Assembly: GCA_013812565.1 (NCBI GenBank)
Contig: JACCTF010000515.1
Location: forward strand, 1-5,027
Source of the DNA: Pyrinomonadaceae bacterium
GTDB lineage: Bacteria > Acidobacteriota > Blastocatellia > Pyrinomonadales > Pyrinomonadaceae
Direction of reading: 5' to 3'
DNA length: 5,027 nucleotides
This document shows positions 4,909 through 5,027 of the stretch, piece after piece. The position numbers and the translations under genes are program-made. The first letter of the stretch is position 1. Each line of letters starts with the position of its first letter. The notes under the pieces are model-generated. The model did no database searches. It saw only the letters and a program-made list of their open reading frames with translations, and was not told where the DNA came from.

Positions 4909-5027
4909 TCACATGATCTTTGAAACATTAGAAGCGCCGAAAGTTAACAATTCACGGACACTCCATTGATGGTTGGTAAGTCCAGCCACTTGCGCTGGTG
5001 TTGTACCTTGCAGACTTGAATGCGCCA
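4909..5027 (-). CDS. C-terminal end of a DDE-type insertion sequence transposase (5' part outside window)
   Basis: The minus-strand frame enters from the right edge and gives 38 residues: [20 protein letters not shown] then WSVRELLTF and a short tail before TGA (4909-4911). The pattern HxSL.G.TPA..AGL..H.WS..ELL is the usual C-terminus of several DDE transposases or integrase-like recombinases, recognised from memory. The exact IS family cannot be told from this piece. The stop lies 40 bases before hicB on the same strand, so read-through from this gene into hicBA is possible. Whether the full transposase is intact is not visible. Confidence 0.6.
   Translation of the reverse strand, partial: AHSSLQGTTPAQVAGLTNHQWSVRELLTFGASNVSKIM

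Noticed and set aside
4869..4928. N-terminal extension of hicB from the ATG at 4928
   Set aside because: The 20 extra residues are unlike HicB, and the stretch overlaps the transposase end and contains the TATAAT box.
1..5027. CRISPR array, tRNA or riboswitch
   Set aside because: No regularly spaced direct repeats, no cloverleaf, and no long structured leader were seen by eye.

Overview
The window looks like part of an Acidobacteriota chromosome, probably near Blastocatellia. That guess rests on the type of VCBS plus ASPIC/UnbV protein and on the accessory genes, with no marker gene to confirm it. It splits into two parts. Positions 1 to about 2991 are GC-rich, densely coded and all on the plus strand. 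Positions about 2992 to 5027 are patchy accessory DNA with toxin-antitoxin genes, transposase remnants, a broken gene and several hairpins.

Left part: the C-terminal 631 residues of a large secreted-type VCBS/ASPIC-UnbV repeat protein (1-1896). After 51 bases carrying a 10-bp inverted repeat comes an intact nitrilase-superfamily amidohydrolase (1948-2991) with Glu, Lys and Cys catalytic residues visible.

Right part, in order: the last 44 codons of a PIN-domain (VapC-like) toxin (2997-3131); an intact small antitoxin-like gene that has lost its toxin (3133-3324); an attC-like hairpin element starting inside that gene's stop codon (3319-3411); an N-terminal fragment of an ISAzo13-family transposase (3601-3864); a minus-strand pair made of a 51-residue gene with its own promoter (4123-4278) and an overlapping gene broken by one stop codon and cut off at its 3' end (3852-4154); a second copy of the attC-like element on the minus strand (4353-4449); an intact hicB-hicA toxin-antitoxin pair on the minus strand (4462-4868) with a promoter that predicts a leaderless mRNA; and the C-terminal end of a DDE transposase running off the right edge (4909-5027).

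The strongest non-gene signal is a 21-base motif shared at 18 of 21 positions by two sites, 3319-3339 (+) and 4429-4449 (-). Each lies directly downstream of a toxin-antitoxin gene on that gene's strand, and each opens a bulged imperfect hairpin. This resembles integron cassette recombination sites (attC) or a dispersed repeat linked to toxin-antitoxin modules. No integrase gene is in the window, so the assignment is inference. I see no tRNA, rRNA or CRISPR array.
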